This document shows, one piece after another, positions 62,575 through 64,000 of a stretch of DNA of 64,000 bases (position 1 is its first letter; each line of letters starts with the position of its first letter). The notes under the pieces are model-generated. The model saw nothing but the letters and a program-made list of their open reading frames with translations, made no database searches and was not told where the DNA came from. The stretch covers positions 2,188,001 to 2,252,000 of the forward strand of contig CP063163.1 of assembly GCA_014960805.1 (NCBI GenBank). Reading direction: 5' to 3'. The stretch is from Cytobacillus suaedae (GTDB taxonomy: Bacteria; Bacillota; Bacilli; Bacillales; Bacillaceae_L). Made by a program: the position numbers and the translations under genes.

Positions 62575-63384
62575 TTAATTTCTTTGTTTAATCTGCAACC
62601 AATCACGACCAAAATCAACTAATACTCGTTGACTCATAAGCTTAGAATCTGCATTTCCTATTTTTAAAAGATTGATTTGATGTTTCCCTTCAAAGTCTTT
62701 TCCTAATTCTTCGAATACATCTGAGTTGTATTCAATCTCTTCAAAGGTCTTCCAAACTCGTTCACCGTTTTCAATCATAGCAGCACCTTTTTGAACCATT
62801 TTTGGATTATTAATCGCATGCTCAGCCAAGTGAAGTGATGTATTGCTATCATGTCCAACACCTAATAACAAAACATGACCGTCTAACTCATAGATCTTAG
62901 CTAAAGGTGATTTAGTACCAAATCCCTCTTCGATAGGCTGCTCTGAAAGAACATACTCAGCGTGCTTCCCCCAAGCTGCAAAAGAATAAGCTGGGTGATG
63001 ACTTCTTATTACATTAGGATATGTTCGGAAGGTTTCAACGATTTTACCCATCGCTCTTGTTGGAGTCACATCCGGATTATAGGGTGGCATTTCCGCGCGA
63101 ATTATCGGCCACCACTCCTCTGGAACGGGTGGGTTCTGCCAACTTGATGGGTCAGAATTATCTCCCGTTTGAGTTGGCATTACAATCGTGCCTTCTTTCC
63201 CAACAACATCCATAAGTGCTTGGATGACTGCAACCGGTCCACCGCAAATCCACCCAAACGAACTTAGTGAGGAATGAACAATCACAACCATCCCTTTATC
63301 TAAACCTAGTTTTTTAAAATCGGTCGTTAAACTAGCCCTTGTATTTGGTGTTTTCAATTGTTCAATTGATTTTAGTTCACTCAT
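62575..63384 (-). CDS. AAC(3) family N-acetyltransferase (YokD-like)
   Basis: 269 residues of the aminoglycoside 3-N-acetyltransferase family. HSSLSSFGWICGGPVAVIQA near 37-56, VMPTQTGDNSDP near 68, the conserved PTRAMGKIVETFR near 105 and RSHHPAYSFAAWGKHAE near 122 with the catalytic His are visible, and GVGHDSNTSLHLAEH near 175. It resembles Bacillus YokD, a family member with little proven resistance activity. ATG 63384 follows GGGAG; an in-frame ATG at 63414 precedes that site. Whether it modifies aminoglycosides is unknown. Confidence 0.87.
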   Translation of the reverse strand: MSELKSIEQLKTPNTRASLTTDFKKLGLDKGMVVIVHSSLSSFGWICGGPVAVIQALMDVVGKEGTIVMPTQTGDNSDPSSWQNPPVPEEWWPIIRAEMPPYNPDVTPTRAMGKIVETFRTYPNVIRSHHPAYSFAAWGKHAEYVLSEQPIEEGFGTKSPLAKIYELDGHVLLLGVGHDSNTSLHLAEHAINNPKMVQKGAAMIENGERVWKTFEEIEYNSDVFEELGKDFEGKHQINLLKIGNADSKLMSQRVLVDFGRDWLQIKQRN

Positions 63385-63512
63385 AGTAATCTCCCTTATC
63401 ATTGTTTTCATCAATTCACTTAAGATACTGTAATTGTACTGTATATAATTTACCTCCTAAGTAACATACATCGATAGAATCTATCTGTACAAAGGCCTTC
63501 GAGTATAGCTAG

Positions 63513-64000
63513 TTAATTTGCATATTCCTCTGCATTACGTTTTGGAATCCATAACGTGACAAGAAGACTAACTACTGCAACAACTGCAGAAATGATAAAC
63601 ACAGTATGTAACCCTTTTCCTACCACAAGTGGTGAAGCCATACCAGCAGAAGCATTTGCGTTCATGACGTAGTTCATAGCAGCTCCCAACACAGCCACAC
63701 CTAGAGTTTGACCTAATGTTCTCATAAGAGTATTTAACGACCCCGCTGAACCACGCATGCTCATTTCAACAGATGATTGAATAATCACTGTGAACGCCGT
63801 CGTTGCAAATCCAAAGCCCATACCCATCACTAAAATGATGATAGAAAGAACCCATAATGAAGTTGCCGGTGTCACAAAGGTTAGAAGTAATGAACTTATA
63901 AAAATGAGAATTCCACCAAAAATGGCAATACTTTTAATCCCATAACGAGGAATAACCCGACCACAAAGAATAGCACCTATCGGCCAACCAATCGAAAGTG
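63513..64000 (-). CDS. MDR-type MFS transporter (DHA2), 3' part
   Basis: The frame is open to the window edge, so only the C-terminal 162 residues are present. Four to five membrane helices are visible with the text CGRVIPRYGIKSIAIFGG, IIILVMGMGFGFATTAFTVI and SAGSLNTLMRTLGQTLGVAV, the last typical of 14-helix EmrB/QacA-type drug exporters. The GTG at 63875 is internal, not the start. The 5' part lies beyond 64000. Confidence 0.85.
   Translation of the reverse strand, partial: LSIGWPIGAILCGRVIPRYGIKSIAIFGGILIFISSLLLTFVTPATSLWVLSIIILVMGMGFGFATTAFTVIIQSSVEMSMRGSAGSLNTLMRTLGQTLGVAVLGAAMNYVMNANASAGMASPLVVGKGLHTVFIISAVVAVVSLLVTLWIPKRNAEEYAN

Noticed and set aside
62575-64000. Antibiotic resistance island (AAC(3)-like plus MFS genes)
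   Set aside because: The genes are typical chromosomal Bacillus paralogues, with no transposase, integron or base-composition shift.

Overview
The window looks like a chromosomal segment of a low-GC, endospore-forming Bacillaceae bacterium. Supporting signs are the AT-rich sequence, strong AAGGAGG-type ribosome binding sites with frequent TTG/GTG starts, a 47-residue YjcZ-type Gly/Tyr spore peptide, an FbpB-like small basic protein, close matches to Bacillus YoxD, YjcF, AspA, YfiT and SwrC, and Bacillus-style riboswitches. There are no rRNA or tRNA genes, no CRISPR array, no insertion sequence and no recognisable prophage. Most of it is ordinary housekeeping and accessory metabolism in short operons separated by clear intrinsic terminators.

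Layout. 1-5.8 kb: TatD hydrolase, AlaX-type tRNA editing protein, two small proteins (one behind a long leader hairpin), XerS recombinase, then GMP reductase behind a PurR-like operator and a guanine riboswitch whose architecture predicts an ON switch, then the YjcZ peptide. 5.9-13 kb: SNF2 helicase, VanW protein, lipoprotein, vWA protein facing an HTH protein, rhodanese. 13-17.5 kb: fumarase/aspartase-family lyase, LysE exporter, a CarH/LitR-type B12 photoreceptor regulator with 11-bp repeat operators, an EAL phosphodiesterase. 17.6-25.2 kb: sodium/solute symporter pair, YfiT, YjbQ, SRPBCC plus MerR, MFS, YoxD-like reductase, M20 dipeptidase.

25.5-30.8 kb is the most notable part: a six-gene same-strand selenium cluster bounded by terminators. 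It encodes a glycosyltransferase resembling the selenosugar synthase SenB, a selenophosphate synthase SelD whose catalytic residue is an in-frame UGA (selenocysteine) followed by a SECIS-like hairpin, a PhnD/PhnE/PhnC-type ABC importer behind what looks like a transcription attenuator, and a NodB-type deacetylase whose best start codon is followed five codons later by a second in-frame UGA, also with a SECIS-like hairpin. No SenA (selenoneine-forming enzyme) is present, so the cluster suggests selenosugar or related selenometabolite chemistry different from selenoneine. This is inference.

30.8-44 kb: Nudix, MBL hydrolase, alpha/beta hydrolase, a DUF438/hemerythrin/PAS protein behind a perfect FNR/CRP-like palindrome, M20 amidohydrolase, gamma-glutamylcyclotransferase, DUF3231, guanylate-kinase-like protein, and an fbpB-like/ykvA/terC operon behind a yybP-ykoY manganese riboswitch with two tandem terminators, then an AspT-like transporter, an MFS transporter and an unknown Lys/Glu-rich protein. 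44.2-44.8 kb holds two decayed gene fragments. 44.9-64 kb: SwrC-like RND pump with its TetR regulator and shared operator, aspartase, a glycosyltransferase/DedA/patatin operon that shares a DNA motif with the adjacent two-component system, small Bacillus-type proteins, a luciferase-like oxidoreductase, an M3 oligopeptidase, a YjcF-type acetyltransferase, an MFS transporter, an AAC(3)-family acetyltransferase, and the 3' part of a DHA2-type MFS gene cut by the window edge.
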